From Oscheius tipulae (taxonomy: Eukaryota > Nematoda > Chromadorea > Rhabditida > Rhabditidae): a stretch of 64,000 nucleotides of DNA. The stretch's first letter is position 1. Each line of letters begins with the position of its first letter. The DNA is taken from contig JASJZH010000001.1 in the NCBI GenBank assembly GCA_037178975.1, positions 2,294,001 through 2,358,000 on the forward strand, read 5' to 3'. Under the pieces are notes generated by a model. That model was not told the DNA's origin. It saw only the letters and a list, made by a program, of their open reading frames with translations, and ran no database searches. This document shows, one piece after another, positions 20,870 through 31,864 of the stretch. Both the position numbers and the translations under genes were made by a program.

Positions 20870-23394
20870 CTAAACATTTATCACATTCAAGCTTGCATAA
20901 ACATACGTCAAGGGCAAAAGAGGCTCCTTCCTCCTCACAAGATTCTCGACACACCTCATGTAGGTCAGGAAGAATGGCTCGTACAGCTTGTTCAGATTCG
21001 TGAAGTTCATCTGGAAAAGGATACAAACTACGGATACCGTCCAAGACCTACTCCATGAAATTCCCCTCGGATAAAGGTCAAAATATCCAATTGAACGTCT
21101 GGTAAAAATCTATCCAAAAACTTTTTCCGGTCAGCTATCTCGTCACTACCACAGCCTAAACAGAAGGTGGCATTGGCATGACTGGCCATCGTAGACCACT
21201 GGTTTCCAAACGTTCCACAATCTTGAGCAGAATCAATTAGGAAACAGATCCTATGGACACGTCCAAGTTTGTTGATCTCGTTCCAGATCAAATCCGTACT
21301 CGAGGCCAGCTGTCTCTCTTTGGGAATGTCCATGGCATAATGACTCATCGGGTACAGCTTCATTGGGTTCGTTAGGCCTTCCTTGGCGAAGGTTTCCTTC
21401 GCCATTGCTCGAAGAAAATCTCTGGATCGCAACTGACCACAGCCGACGAAGAGACAGGTGAATTTTTGGGTCTTGTCCTGAAAGAAGAATTGGAATGAGA
21501 TAGTAACAGTGACAGTCTCTCTCACCTGAAGCTGTCTATGCACTCTCTCCCCTTCTCTCTTATAGGTCATTTCGATCCGATCGATCACGTTCTGATAAGC
21601 TCTGACTTTTTGCAGTGTCTCGTCATTACAGTACGACAAATTATAGTAGATTCCCAATGAGAATCGTTTGTTATCCGATCCGAAGATCAAATCTTCTCCA
21701 AGCAATATTGGTGTTCCAGTCTTGGCATAGAAGTCTCCTCCGTTTGGGACCACCCCATCGGGTCCCAGGACTAAGAATTTGGTCACAGAAGCCTTCTTTC
21801 CAGGCACAATGAGCTCCTTTTCCAGTTCGTGAAGGAACTTCTTGAACTCAGTGACCACAGTTTTGAAAGAATCCGGTGACTGAATATAAAAATAGATCTG
21901 TGCCAGACACCGGAAAGCGTATTCGGTCTTGGTTTCTATCCTTTTCGTAGTCATATAAGTTGGAGAGGCAGGGCTCAAAGGACCGGGACTTCTCTGAAGA
22001 GGAGCAGACATAGCCACTCTTGCGGTGTCGATTGGAGCGGGCAGTGGACCTTTAGGTTTCCGCATGGGGATAAGAGATAAGAGCTTGGCCTTCATCTCAT
22101 CGGCAAAGCTGACAATGTCCATCACCCTCCAGCGGACAGAGGGATCGGCCGACCAGCTACTGAAAAGTGATCATTGTTAGAAGTCGATTCTCTGAAGAAA
22201 GGGAGGCAGAGAGACAAAGCTGACGAGTTGGAATCTCAGGAATAGCAAATACAAATGGAAATCTGGATTGAAAAATAGTTTCAGACTCAAACTGGGCGTT
22301 AGCTAGTGCCCAAACCTCTCATTCTCGATAAGATTAATGGCTCAAGTACCCATAGAACTGAGTTTCTCGAGGGTGTGACCGTGACTAACCTCACGATAAG
22401 CCTCCTCACATCAGGATTCAGTCTCTCATTGACTTCAGGCCGTCTCCCCTGGACCACTTCCTGGCTAAGCGAGTATGGGTTTATGTATTTGTACGGTGCT
22501 CTTCGATGGAACATTTCCCAAATAGTAATGGCTAGAGAGTACACGTCCACCGCACAACTATATTGTTCCCCAAGACAGCTGATCAGCTCTGGAGCCATGT
22601 AGACGCAGGTTCCTCTAAAATTTGAAGAGTGAAAGGTAAGTCAATTGATACTGTGCGGTGAAGGTGGTAGCGTCGAACTTCTTGGCCAAGCCGAAATCTG
22701 ACAGCTTGAGCAGGTCGTGGGTTCTGTCCAAAAGCATGCTGAAAACTCACTGTCACTGTAACTGTCACTGTCCCCACTTCTGAGGCTTAATATCCCGATG
22801 GATGACTCTAGCCTCGTGAAGATACTGTAGTCCCCTCCCAGCCTGGGCTGTCCAGCTGTAGATCTTCAGAACGTCGTACGGTTCCGTCGAGTGGATTACT
22901 GTATTCACTTGACTCTATCTTCTAGTCCCCGTACCTGAATGCAAGCTCCCGCCAGTCATCAACTCCATGACATATCCAATCTGCTCTCTTGCAGTGAATC
23001 TTGGATGCTTTTGCTCGAAAAATCCGAAGAGACGAACGACATTTGGATGGTAGTGGTTCTGAAATTGAGTAGAATACATTGGTCAGCCTTCGTACCTTCA
23101 AAAGGACATCAACTTCCCTTTTATTGTCAGGCGATGCATAGGATTGATGATAAAGTTTTGCGCAAACTTCTCTAAAATCCGATCGTTTAAAAAAAAAAGA
23201 TGCAACTCTCGTACCCAAAAGTAGCACAAAATCCCTTGTAGGTGACTCCCTCCCCGCCGCTTTCCAGCATGGTAAACGTCGTAAAGTCATCTTCGTAAAA
23301 AGTTTTGAGGACTGAATGAGAATGTATGCGTGAGACAGATAGGGTTACCAGAGCTGAGGATTCGAGTGTGGGGAGCGGGAAGCTCGGAGGACAT
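20870..23394 (-). CDS. Protein kinase with C-terminal degenerate GTPase-like domain (distant member C)
   Basis: Ten exons (23394-23349, 23311-23215, 23171-23096, 23058-22935, 22898-22778, 22738-22652, 22614-22390, 22159-21526, 21477-21052, 21010-20870) give 658 residues. Kinase motifs: ESGGEGVTYKG loop, VCAK lysine, HRDIKPQN, SDFGLAK, APEL. Intron positions and phases in the kinase half match copies A and B (97- and 87-nt exons identical, others differ by threes); only the A/B intron after exon 7 is absent. A Pro/Ser-rich linker follows, then a tail with the same apparent strand order: FTCLFVGCGQLRSRDF at the P-loop place, ICFLIDSAQD, ATFCLGCGSDE, and LDILTFIRGEF where G4 would be. No GKS and no NKxD remain. 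I read it as an old paralogue whose tail is a pseudo-GTPase. Confidence 0.82.
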
Positions 23395-23831
23395 TTTCGG
23401 CTTTTCAGGGCCAACTATGTTAGGAAGAGGTGAGATAAGATGGCAGTTAGTGCCGTTCAGATAGAGGGTAATGTGTCGGAAGACCCATTTCAAGGGGAAA
23501 GACGTAAGAAGAGCCATTTTGGTTGGGTTTTAGAAGTCGCAATCTCTGTCTCTCTATCTCTCTATCTCCCTGTCTTTTTGGTTCTGTCTCTGTGTTTCTC
23601 TTTCTCTTTACCTCTATAACTTTCTCTGTCAACTATTCAGCAGCAGCGTAGCGTCTATCTTTGTCGTCAATTGTTATGTTTTGTTAACTAGCGAGAAGTT
23701 TGAAAGTTTGAAGCAAAAATACTTCGAACAAATTTGCAGCAAACCTTTGTTCCAAAACAACAAAAATTCATAACTTTGTAGCACCTCAAGGAACAGACTG
23801 GAAACTAACACAACTACTCGCTAGCGACTCG
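23395..23831. other. Upstream region of kinase C, no gene
   Basis: Holds a (TCTCTG/TCTATC)n-like tract at about 23540-23625. No TATA box or gene seen. Confidence 0.4.
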
Positions 23832-24341
23832 ATGGCTGGTACGCAGGAATCGGAGGAGATGAAGGAACAGCAGGCTACCGCGAAGAGACGTCCCGTCAGG
23901 AAGACCAGGAGCAGCGGATCCACGAAGCCTAGTGGCAGAGGCCCGGCCAAGAGATTTCTGTCCAGTCTGAACTGCTGCAGTAGCAAGTGACCAGTGGAGA
24001 AGAAAAAGCTGACCTCGAAGCAGGTAGTCAAGTGACAGCCCAGTCTGAGCCAGTCCGGATCGAAGAAGAACGAGGGATGCTTGAAGAATACGGTTAAGAA
24101 GACAAATGAGTCAATATAGGCCAAGCAGGCGAAGGAGGCGATCAAGAAGAACTATGAGTCAGCCAAGAAGTTCAAGGAACCGAACACGAAAACGAAAACG
24201 GAGCTGCCACTGAAAGGGCAATCGAGTGAGCCGGTCGAGAGCTCGGAGAAGAACAGGGAGGAAGGAAAGGGGGACCATCTGGGCACGGCTCTCGAGATCG
24301 AAGAGGTCAATAAGAAGAAGGTGAGGAGCTCAGCATCCTGA
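23832..24341 (+). pseudogene. Lysine-rich open frame broken by stop codons
   Basis: From ATG 23832 a Lys/Glu/Ser-rich reading frame (start MAGTQESEEMKEQQ) runs for about 510 nt in a single frame. It meets in-frame stops at 23988 (TGA), a second TGA near 24033 and a TAG near 24118 before a final TGA at 24339. The composition is the same on both sides of each stop, so this looks like a decayed gene for a basic, histone-tail-like or nucleolar protein. A further charged stretch continues to about 24530 in another frame. No homologue recognised. Confidence 0.55.
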
Positions 24342-25271
24342 ACAGAGTCTCCTAGTCAAGCAGTGCGTCCAGGTGGGGAAGAACGTCCTGCGCTGGGAAT
24401 ACGAGGAGAGTGTTCCGCTGAAGATGAAGAAGGAAGAGTCTAGGCCGTCTTCTGGAGCAGAAACCGAAGAAGATCAAGATGAAGGAGAAAGAGAAGCCGA
24501 GGGACAAGTACTGCACTTGTTGCGACTGCGAAGGTAATACATATTGAGCGCGAAATAAACTGCTGGATAAGGTTGTTTCTTCTTTTTTTTCATCTATGTC
24601 CCTCTCTCTTTCTCCTAATGTTGGTCCGCATTCCATCTAATATCCCTGAGCTTCTGTTACATTCGGAACATCTGCTCGTGCTGCTAATCAAGCGCCGTCC
24701 AGCCAGAGTCGAAAAACCCTGACGGGGAGGCAAAAAGCCAGTTGAGGAAAACATAAACCAGCTGCCGGAGCTCATTTTATTTACAACCCTTAATGAACAA
24801 ATATGGATAACAAGAACTCGGTCAGTCTATCCAGTCATCTTCCTTGTCAAAAGCTCCTGTGATGATTGTTACCATCTTGGAAGTCATGTGGCAAGGAGGA
24901 TAAGAGGAAGAAGCTGATTGATTCATCGACACGTCATGGGTAGAGGAAGTAGCCGGCTATATACGGCAATTGATTATGAAGACATGGTCATGGGAACAGT
25001 CTCTGGTAGAGAAGTTCGTTTGGAAGTGAATCATCGATAGAGACAGAAAAACATAAGTCAAAGTGGTCTTTGTTCGGAAAGAGATAAAGGTAGAAAGCAA
25101 CGTTTGGAGGGAAGGACAGAGAGACAGAAAGATTGTTTCATCATTTCACACAATGCTACCGGTGTTCTCTCTCCCAGTTTAGAGTCCGTTACGTTAATTC
25201 CGTTCACTCCTTATCAGTAGAGACAAATTCGTGAATCATGACGCGTGTTTCGGTAGACTTATAAGTGTAGG
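24342..25271. other. No firm gene
   Basis: After the charged remnant, a minus-strand 34-codon frame at 24923-24822 follows a TATATA-like box but is too short to call. The rest shows GACAGA tracts and no coding signal. Confidence 0.4.
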
Positions 25272-25676
25272 ATGTCTTCTTCCTATCACAGAATGAGCTA
25301 CCCTAGCAATTCTTCTCCCATAGCGCCCTCAATGAACGAGTACATCATTCCAACTGCTCCACCCCAATATTCTCCCAAACCTTGCAGACAACCACCTTCT
25401 TATTCTTACCCGGGTGTTCTTGGTAACCTAGGGTACTTTGAATGCTCTAGAGTTTTTCTTACAGAGATTAAATCTGATCCCAAACCCATGCACAGTTGTC
25501 TGTGTCGAGGTCTTCTTATTCTAGCGATACTGGTCATAACTTTGGCCATTGTCGTCATTTTGGCTCTGACCACTGATGTTTTTGATGGGACAGAGACATT
25601 GACCACAAGTATACCTTCGACGACAACGACAGGGGATCTTAACGAAAAGTCTTACAATCCCTATGACAGACGCTGA
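25272..25676 (+). CDS. Small single-pass membrane protein with two PPxY motifs
   Basis: Probable exons 25272-25413 and 25465-25676 (117 residues); reading through the 51-nt intron also stays open. The N-terminal half carries PPQY and PPSY, both matching the WW-domain ligand PPxY. A Cys pair (CLCR) precedes a 24-residue hydrophobic helix (GLLILAILVITLAIVVILAL), and a Thr-rich tail of about 35 residues follows, so here the C-terminus would lie outside or in a lumen. A TATAAG box at 25259-25265 is so close that translation may start at the second ATG (25293). Same general design as the 7973-8376 gene. Confidence 0.65.
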   Translation: MSSSYHRMSYPSNSSPIAPSMNEYIIPTAPPQYSPKPCRQPPSYSYPGVLGNLGYFECSRVFLTEIKSDPKPMHSCLCRGLLILAILVITLAIVVILALTTDVFDGTETLTTSIPSTTTTGDLNEKSYNPYDRR

Positions 25677-26106
25677 TTTCTCTTTTTTATATACCTAAAA
25701 AGCATAATGAATTTTCTAGAACTATCGTCTCTCTCTGCCTCCCTGTCTCCAGAGAGAGAGAGGGAGAGAGAGACAGAGAGACAAAATTAGGTTCTTCCAT
25801 GTTTGTTCCAATATTCTTGTCCTGAAGAACTTCTGTTCGCCTAGAACTCTTGACTCATCTTTACGCTCTCTTGAGAAAACACAGAGTATCCACCTCCACT
25901 TTGATTTGTCATCCAGAGAACTTTCCAGAACCTTTCTCAACGTGTTTTGACCCAATCATCCACGTCGTCCTCTGTTTCGTAAGCCACCCCCGTTGAGTCA
26001 GCTGGCATCTTTTTGGGGCTTGCCCTCTCTCTCTCACTGAGGGGGCGGAGGTGGGCTGGACGAGAAGTGCTCGAGCCAATGGCAGCCCAGTTAACAGGAC
26101 AGAGGG
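25677..26106. other. Upstream region of the transgelin gene
   Basis: Includes a (GAGAGA/GACAGA) tract at about 25750-25785. No gene seen. Confidence 0.4.
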
Positions 26107-26114
26107 TATAAAAG
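26107..26114 (+). promoter_or_regulatory. TATA box of the transgelin gene
   Basis: TATAAAAG in GC-rich surroundings, 52 nt before the hand-assigned start, as expected for a strongly expressed gene. Confidence 0.75.
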
Positions 26115-26165
26115 CTAGAGACAGAGAGTGAGAGGTCAGATTCGTCTCCTTTTATCTCACACATC

Positions 26166-27658
26166 ATGGCCAGCCGCACCACTGCCGGAGGAATTGGCTT
26201 CGCCGTTAGACAGAAGGTTGGTCAAATTCTTTCCAATTTTTTCTCTTCTTCATTTCTATTGACTTTGACATTTCTCCTGAGGTCTAGTTATTAACTCAGT
26301 TATCGTGCTTCATCCTAGCACTGACACTTTTCTTCCAGAGTATACGTTTTGAGTTTTGAGTGCTACGCCACTCTGTGGTCGGTTGTCATCTGTGAATCAC
26401 TTAACTAGACCGTAGAGAAAACTGGCCCTAAAAGAGAACAGCTTGTGCTTCAACTCCAGCGGTTACACTCTTTGTTTGGAGATTCATGACTTCAGGTAGG
26501 ACCAATGAGGGTCACTAGTGTTTTTCCCTATAGAGAGGCGTCACTTTACTCTGTTTTCTTAGCATATCGAGTCTATGTTCCGGTTCAGGAATGCTTACAA
26601 TCTTACTCTTCTCAATCCTTGGAAGACATTTGCTACTAGAAACGGACAACGTGGGTGGAAGTTTAGTCGGAAGAATTCAGTAAAAGTTTGTCACTGTTCG
26701 AATAGGCACAAAGGTTCGGTTTATGGGTTCGAGACTGTCAGACAGACTTACAGTGACAGGATAGCTTTTTCTTTATAGCAGAGAGATTGAGAGACAGAAA
26801 CAGATTTTTTTCCCATTCCCATAGGCTCGGTGACTTTTAACTAGTAGACACTTGTTTTATGGATTTCAGTTCATACTTCTCTTAATTGTACTAAACCGTA
26901 CTCATATGTTTCAGCAAGATTCCAAGTACAACGAGGATGAGGGACATGCTCTTCTCGAGTGGATTAAGAAGCTTTCCGGGGAGAACATCAGCACTGCCGG
27001 TGATCGTGACAACTTCCTCAGGCTGCTCAAGGACGGAACTCTTCTCTGCAAGTGAGTGATGCCATATGGCTCGGAACCTTGCTTTTTTGACCCGTCCCCC
27101 GGACCCAATTGTTTACGGGGCCCTCAAAAGATCGGAGAGAGTGTAAAGTGCGGGGCAGTTTGAGCCGAAAGGCTCTTTGACGTGTAAATAGTTGAATCTT
27201 GTAAACAGAGTACAGAGAATGGGTTCCAGAATGGCCAACGGTATTGAGGCCGGAAGCGTGAAGAAGATCCAGAAGCCCACTGGAAACTTCCCCTGCATGG
27301 AGAACATCAACGCCTTCGTCGAGGCTGCCAAGAAGGTACGACAAATATCTGTCTCTCTGTCTCTCTGTCTCTCTGTCTCTCGATTTCTCTGTCTCTCTCT
27401 CTCTCTCTCCCACATACTCTCCCTTACAGTTCGGAGTTCCCACCGAAGAGACCTTCCAAGCTGTCGATCTTTTCGAGGCCCGTGATCTCTTCTCCGTCTG
27501 CGTCACCCTCCTCTCTCTCGGCCGTGTCGTAAGTCACTCTTTCATTCTTTTTAATTTTTGAAATTCCGTTGCTTATTGACCGATTTTATAGACTAGTACC
27601 GCTTGCTAAACTGCTTCCATTTCAGATGAAGGCCCAGGGCAAGCCCAGCCCCTTCTAA
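26166..27658 (+). CDS. Transgelin/calponin-like protein with a single CH domain
   Basis: Exons 26166-26216, 26915-27051, 27209-27335, 27430-27528 and 27626-27658 give 148 residues. Nearly all of it is a type-3 calponin-homology domain: [48 protein letters not shown], then [28 protein letters not shown] and LLSLGRV. The C-terminal calponin repeat is missing, as in nematode and insect transgelin/mp20 proteins, which bind actin in muscle. The long first intron (698 nt) is where enhancer elements would be expected. A second possible last exon lies at 27770-27799. The acceptor of exon 3 was chosen because it alone keeps the frame. Confidence 0.9.
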
Positions 27659-27769
27659 ACCTGCTTATCACTAACTTTCCACCTCCCGAGTTTGTAAATA
27701 AGGTAAGTTCGTAATCCTTAATCTTTTCAATCGGCAGTTCTTTCTCACCCGTACCATCTCGTTTTTCAG

Positions 27770-27799
27770 CTCGAGAAGCAGGGAAAGCCCCACCCGTGA
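27770..27799 (+). other. Alternative last exon of transgelin
   Basis: After a clean acceptor (TTTTTCAG), ten codons in the right phase read LEKQGKPHP and stop. The standard last exon reads [10 protein letters not shown] and stops, so the two are alike and mutually exclusive. A possible donor at 27702 would allow a 3' UTR intron instead, in which case this exon is untranslated. Confidence 0.5.
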
Positions 27800-28017
27800 T
27801 CACCTTCTCCAACTCTTCGTTCCGCGCCCAGTCGCTCCCATTCTTGTATACCTTTCCAATTTTTGATCCCGTAATGAATTTTCTCACGTGACTCTGTTTC
27901 TAGTGCAGTCGGTGATGATGTAGTATGACGTAGAGCCTTCACGTAAACCAAAAAGAACGCGGTCCTTATCTGTTAGAAGATTATACGGTTGCCCTCAGTT
28001 CTCTTTTTTTCACAACA

Positions 28018-28537
28018 ATGACCAGTGTGGTACCTCTACAAGTCGAGCGTCTAGCTGGGCTGGACCCCACGGCATCATCAGATGGATCTGTACCTCCTCC
28101 AGCCTATACTGCTGTCAATTCAGTGCCCAGGATTGTTGAGAGAGTCTAAGTTATAGGCTGGTTACAGCACCACAGAACTTGTTTCACAACCCGAATGCAG
28201 GATTTTTGGAAAACATGTGTAAAAATATCAACAGAAAAACGTTACATTGCTACTCTCCTCAAGAGGAAAGCTTTCCAAAAATTACAACCTCTGATTTCTC
28301 AGGGTCGTTCTAGAGACTAACCTCTTAACTTGGGTAAATAACCGACGCTAAAGGCGAGCTCTGGGAACTCATGCAAGCGGCGCGCCGAAACAATACGGGT
28401 GAGAGCTGTCCAAAATTTTCAGAGCACTGTTCGGGTACAGGAACGGTGGCAGTGACAGTGGGAACTACACGTCCGTTGCTTATGATCCAGATAACCCAGG
28501 CTATGATCCTGATGACGATGACTTTCATAAAAAGTAA
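28018..28537 (+). pseudogene. PPxY membrane protein gene interrupted by a repeat
   Basis: The first exon (ATG 28018) encodes about 40 residues ending after PPPAYTAVNS, closely like the PPPAY gene at 8 kb, but then meets a stop at 28147 with only a weak donor. A possible last exon (28421-28537, good acceptor) ends in an acidic tail, GYDPDDDDFHKK. No membrane-spanning exon is found between them. About 28250-28350 matches the dispersed 190-bp repeat seen elsewhere in the window. The repeat may have destroyed the middle of the gene. Confidence 0.45.
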
Positions 28538-28564
28538 TTGCTAAGAGCGAGAGAGATCGATGAG

Positions 28565-29063
28565 TCATTTACTGGCACTCGAGACAGTCCCATTGATTAT
28601 CTTCTTTTGGCGACACCACCAGCCGTGTTTCTTCTTTTCGGAGGTAGCTGGAAAATTAAAAACGTTCAGAGAAACAGAAAGAGAGATAAACAGCTAGACA
28701 GAGAGAGCGAGAAAGAGACAGAGAGTCAGAAAGCTAGGCGACGGAGAGACAAAAAGTTCTAAGAGACAGAGACATACCAGTATTTTTCCTCTCATGGTCG
28801 TTCCTGCAGACACGTCCACAGCAGCACAGTTCTTTTATCACAATCACATTCGGAGCCGGCGGAATGGAGCTAGTTGGACGGGGTGGAACCACTGGAGACG
28901 AGCTAGATCTTGACAAGGATTCAGAATTCAGCCTTGGTGGCCGTGGAGGTGGTAAGGGTGGAACCTCATCGTATTGCGGCTCTTCCCAAGGAGCCGAAGG
29001 GATCTGACTTTGAACAAAAACAGTTGACGGGTAGGGAAGAAGAGTACCCGCAGGCTGAACCAT
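28565..29063 (-). CDS. Proline-rich protein with SH3-ligand and cysteine-cluster motifs
   Basis: Exons 29063-28778 and 28647-28565 (122 residues). The N-terminal half has EEPQYDEVPPLPPPRPP, where PPLPPPRPP fits both main SH3-binding patterns, and a second PVVPPRP. A CCCGRVC cluster follows a short hydrophobic VIVIK stretch and might be palmitoylated. The tail is basic (TSEKKKHGWWCRQKK). There is no full membrane helix and no signal peptide, so it may be a peripheral membrane adaptor. No family recognised. Confidence 0.6.
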
Positions 29064-29435
29064 CGGTCTCTGATAAGAAAGGGGGAGACTGTTATCGAAA
29101 CGGAAACTGTGCTAAACATTTTCCATCGTCAACTTTTTCCTAATTGATGTCCGACTAATGGACTAAAAGCCAGCTGTTGAGCAGCTCTATCTCACTGCCA
29201 TCGGTTCTCGTTGGCTGTAATAATCGGGAGAAGGGAGCAAAGGCAAAACAGACCGGCTGTTCAAAGGAAGCGAAGATAAGGGGTCAACAACAATAAGGAG
29301 ATGATAAACAAAAGTTTTTTTTTACACTTCTCTCTGTCTCTCTGTCTTGCTGTCTCTTAGTCAATCAATACTGTTTATTTTTGCACCAAAACCTGTACAC
29401 AACCCGTCTGCGAGATAACAAGTGACAGCAAGACT
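29064..29435. other. No gene recognised
   Basis: Spacer between two minus-strand genes with a TCTCTGTC tract near 29325-29360. Confidence 0.4.
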
Positions 29436-29818
29436 TCAAAAGGAGGTTCCACCCATAACTTGTCGTTTGGTAGAGCCCAAATAATAGTTGAAGGTGACCT
29501 GATTAGTGACCAATAGAACTAAAAAAATCAGAATGAAGACGAAAATCAGAATCCAGAAAGCAAGAAAAAAGTAGCGATAGTACCGCTGTCGTTCATTCTG
29601 TCTATCTGAAACTACTCATTTTTGTCAGAGAAACAGAAAGGATGGTACTCACCGACTTCTGCATAAAAGCCCTCATTGAAACTCATCAATGTTTCAGGAT
29701 CAACGTTCCCCAGAAGTCTGTTCAACTGTGCTTGTGAGGATTGTGACTGTTGGCGACTGAACTGGGGAACCAAATTAGCCGAAGGTTCATCACAAAAGAG
29801 GTTGTGAACGTCTGTCAT
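29436..29818 (-). CDS. Small single-pass membrane protein
   Basis: Exons 29818-29653 and 29605-29436 in phase 1 (111 residues). The N-terminal 60 residues are polar with a Gln/Ser run (RQQSQSSQAQLN). A basic-aromatic step (RQRYYRYF) leads into a strong hydrophobic helix (FILIFLVLLV core), and about 25 residues follow. The intron lies just before the membrane exon, as in the genes at 8.0, 31.5 and 34.8 kb. No PPxY motif. Function unknown. Confidence 0.65.
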
Positions 29819-30202
29819 GTTGGAAACAGCGGTATCGAATGTGTCTTTTTATGGAAGAGGGAGGCTGATAACTGCAAAGACCGATGCGTCATCCTCCCTG
29901 CTTATGATCTGTGACACAAGCCTTCGTAGGAAATGAGCGGGAAAGGACGTAAGCCGCTATGAGCAGAGACAGGGATAGAGAGATAGAGGTACAGGGATAC
30001 AGAGGTGCAGAAAGATAGAGAGTCATAGAGACAGAGCGACGCAGAGATACAGAGACACAGAGACTGAAATTCTGAGTTACGTTACAGTTTCTTCAACAGC
30101 GACCGATTTACGAATCAATTCAAAAGCCAGATGGAATGGTAATATATGGCCTGTAAGTGGGAGTACAACTGTTGGAAACACTGTGTTCACAAATGATTTT
30201 AG
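29819..30202. other. No gene recognised
   Basis: Contains a long GACAGAG/GATAGAG tract at about 29965-30065. Confidence 0.4.
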
Positions 30203-31310
30203 CTACGAAGAATCTATCCTCCCATTTGTTCGTCTCGGCACCTCCCTCATATTCCCTGTAATTGCCATATTTCTTGTGGCTTTGTATGCTGTCTGGTCAA
30301 TCAAGAATGAGGCAACCGTTTACAAGATCCTATTCATCATCTACATCAAACTGTGAGGCAAGCAATTTATTGAGGCAAGCACGGAAACTGTCAGGCCTTT
30401 TCTCTGTCACATCTTCAACTTCTCTACAATACCGGTCCTACTTTCCACAAGTTTGTACTTTCATAAGTTTGCCGGAACTACCATTGGTTTTATATCCGGA
30501 ATCGATTCTTAACACCTGCAGGTCTCTGTTGCTTTGAGCATGAACGTAGGTTCTTCAATGGGCAGTCACTGTCACTGTCACTTTCACTGTCGCTGTCACT
30601 GTCGCAGTCTATTCTTAGCGGTCATCGGTATCAACTTCAATCTTTTCTACTACCGAATCGATGTCCTTCTTTCCCAGAGCCACATCCTAAAGAAGTTTCT
30701 CTGAATCCGATTTGTTGTCTAGGAACATGTATGCACTGTATAATTTTTATGTGCCTACGTATATTTGTGGTCTCTAAGTTCAGAAAGTCATACAGCTCAG
30801 TTCATTATGGTCATTTCCCTCAACCTTGTATGATAGCTGTTCAATCCAGGAATACGCAAATTTCCTGGCCTGGTTGATTCCTAAAAAATGATTCATTTAA
30901 CTGGTTCATCGTCTGGTACATGTCAGCCGACAACGGCGGCTTTAACGGACGGCTTTAACGGACCTTAGTCTTAGAAACTCTGCACCATCTCAAGAGGATG
31001 ATGAACAGAACTGTGTGTCAAAGAAGGCAGCTCAGCTCCATGCTGCCCTAGTCAAATCACTCCTGGCTTAAGTTTTTGTTCATTATGTCATATTCATGAC
31101 AGATTGCATGACACTAGCAGTATTTTATTTGATGGAAGGTCGGAATGCTAGTGACACTCACGCCTTCTTACAGACCATAGGATTTTCAGTACTGCTGCGA
31201 TCGTATTGTGCCTGGGATACGGTGCACTGGTTGGATTACTGACCTTGATTTCGGTCACCAGGACATTGCTTCAGTTCGAGAGATGCTCTGTGTCGGTGGA
31301 TTGTGACTGA
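30203..31310 (+). pseudogene. Decayed seven-transmembrane receptor-like gene
   Basis: A hydrophobic segment after an acceptor at 30202 reads VRLGTSLIFPVIAIFLVALY and continues into a second hydrophobic stretch in the same frame, but a TGA lies between them (30354). Later fragments (AVIGINFNLFYYRIDV near 30625-30700, AAQLHAALVKSLL near 31020-31070, and a membrane-like stretch near 31080-31200) resemble parts of nematode serpentine receptors but do not join into one frame. I read this as a receptor pseudogene. Missed introns could explain some breaks. Confidence 0.4.
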
Positions 31311-31545
31311 TAGACATAAACAAAGAGACAAAGAGACAGTCTTTTCTTTCACGCAAGGACACTGCAGACTCCAACAGAGTCATCAGAAAAGCCGCCAAGT
31401 AGACAGTCACATGCTCTCACTCCTCCAATCAGATAGCGTTTAGGCTTTTGTCTTCAGACTGTTTGCCAACGTCACCCCTCCAGCCCATGTGGGTCCCCCG
31501 AAAATTCCTCTCTGCGTCCGCCCGCCCCTATCAGTCTCATTCACA

Positions 31546-31864
31546 ATGCAAAACCCTGCTGGACCTCTTCCTACCAAAGTTGTCTATGTTCCTATAGATT
31601 ACGATGCCAGCCTCAATGCTATTGATCCAGAGTCATTGGCTCTTTTCGACGATAAAGAAGGTGAGAGACAGAACGAAAGAGAGACAGAGAGACACGGAAA
31701 CACAGAGGCACATAGTATGAGTTTGAACAAATTAACACAGTTTCTAATTTCCAGAGAGAAGAAACAATGTGATCAAACTACTACGCTGCTTCATTATGAC
31801 CACTGCCGTAGTTACTATTCTCTTCCTAATGATGCTCAGATTCGTTCAAGAGGAAGAAGAATAA
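31546..31864 (+). CDS. Very small tail-anchored membrane protein
   Basis: Exons 31546-31660 and 31755-31864 in phase 1 (74 residues). A 45-residue polar N-terminus with acidic patches is followed by a 20-residue hydrophobic helix (CFIMTTAVVTILFLMMLRFV) and a QEEEE end. The intron is placed just before the membrane exon as in its neighbours. Likely tail-anchored with a cytosolic N-terminus. Function unknown. Confidence 0.6.

Noticed and set aside
24822-24923. Minus-strand 34-codon frame after a TATATA-like box
   Set aside because: Too short, no membrane segment or other feature, and no sequence support beyond the box.
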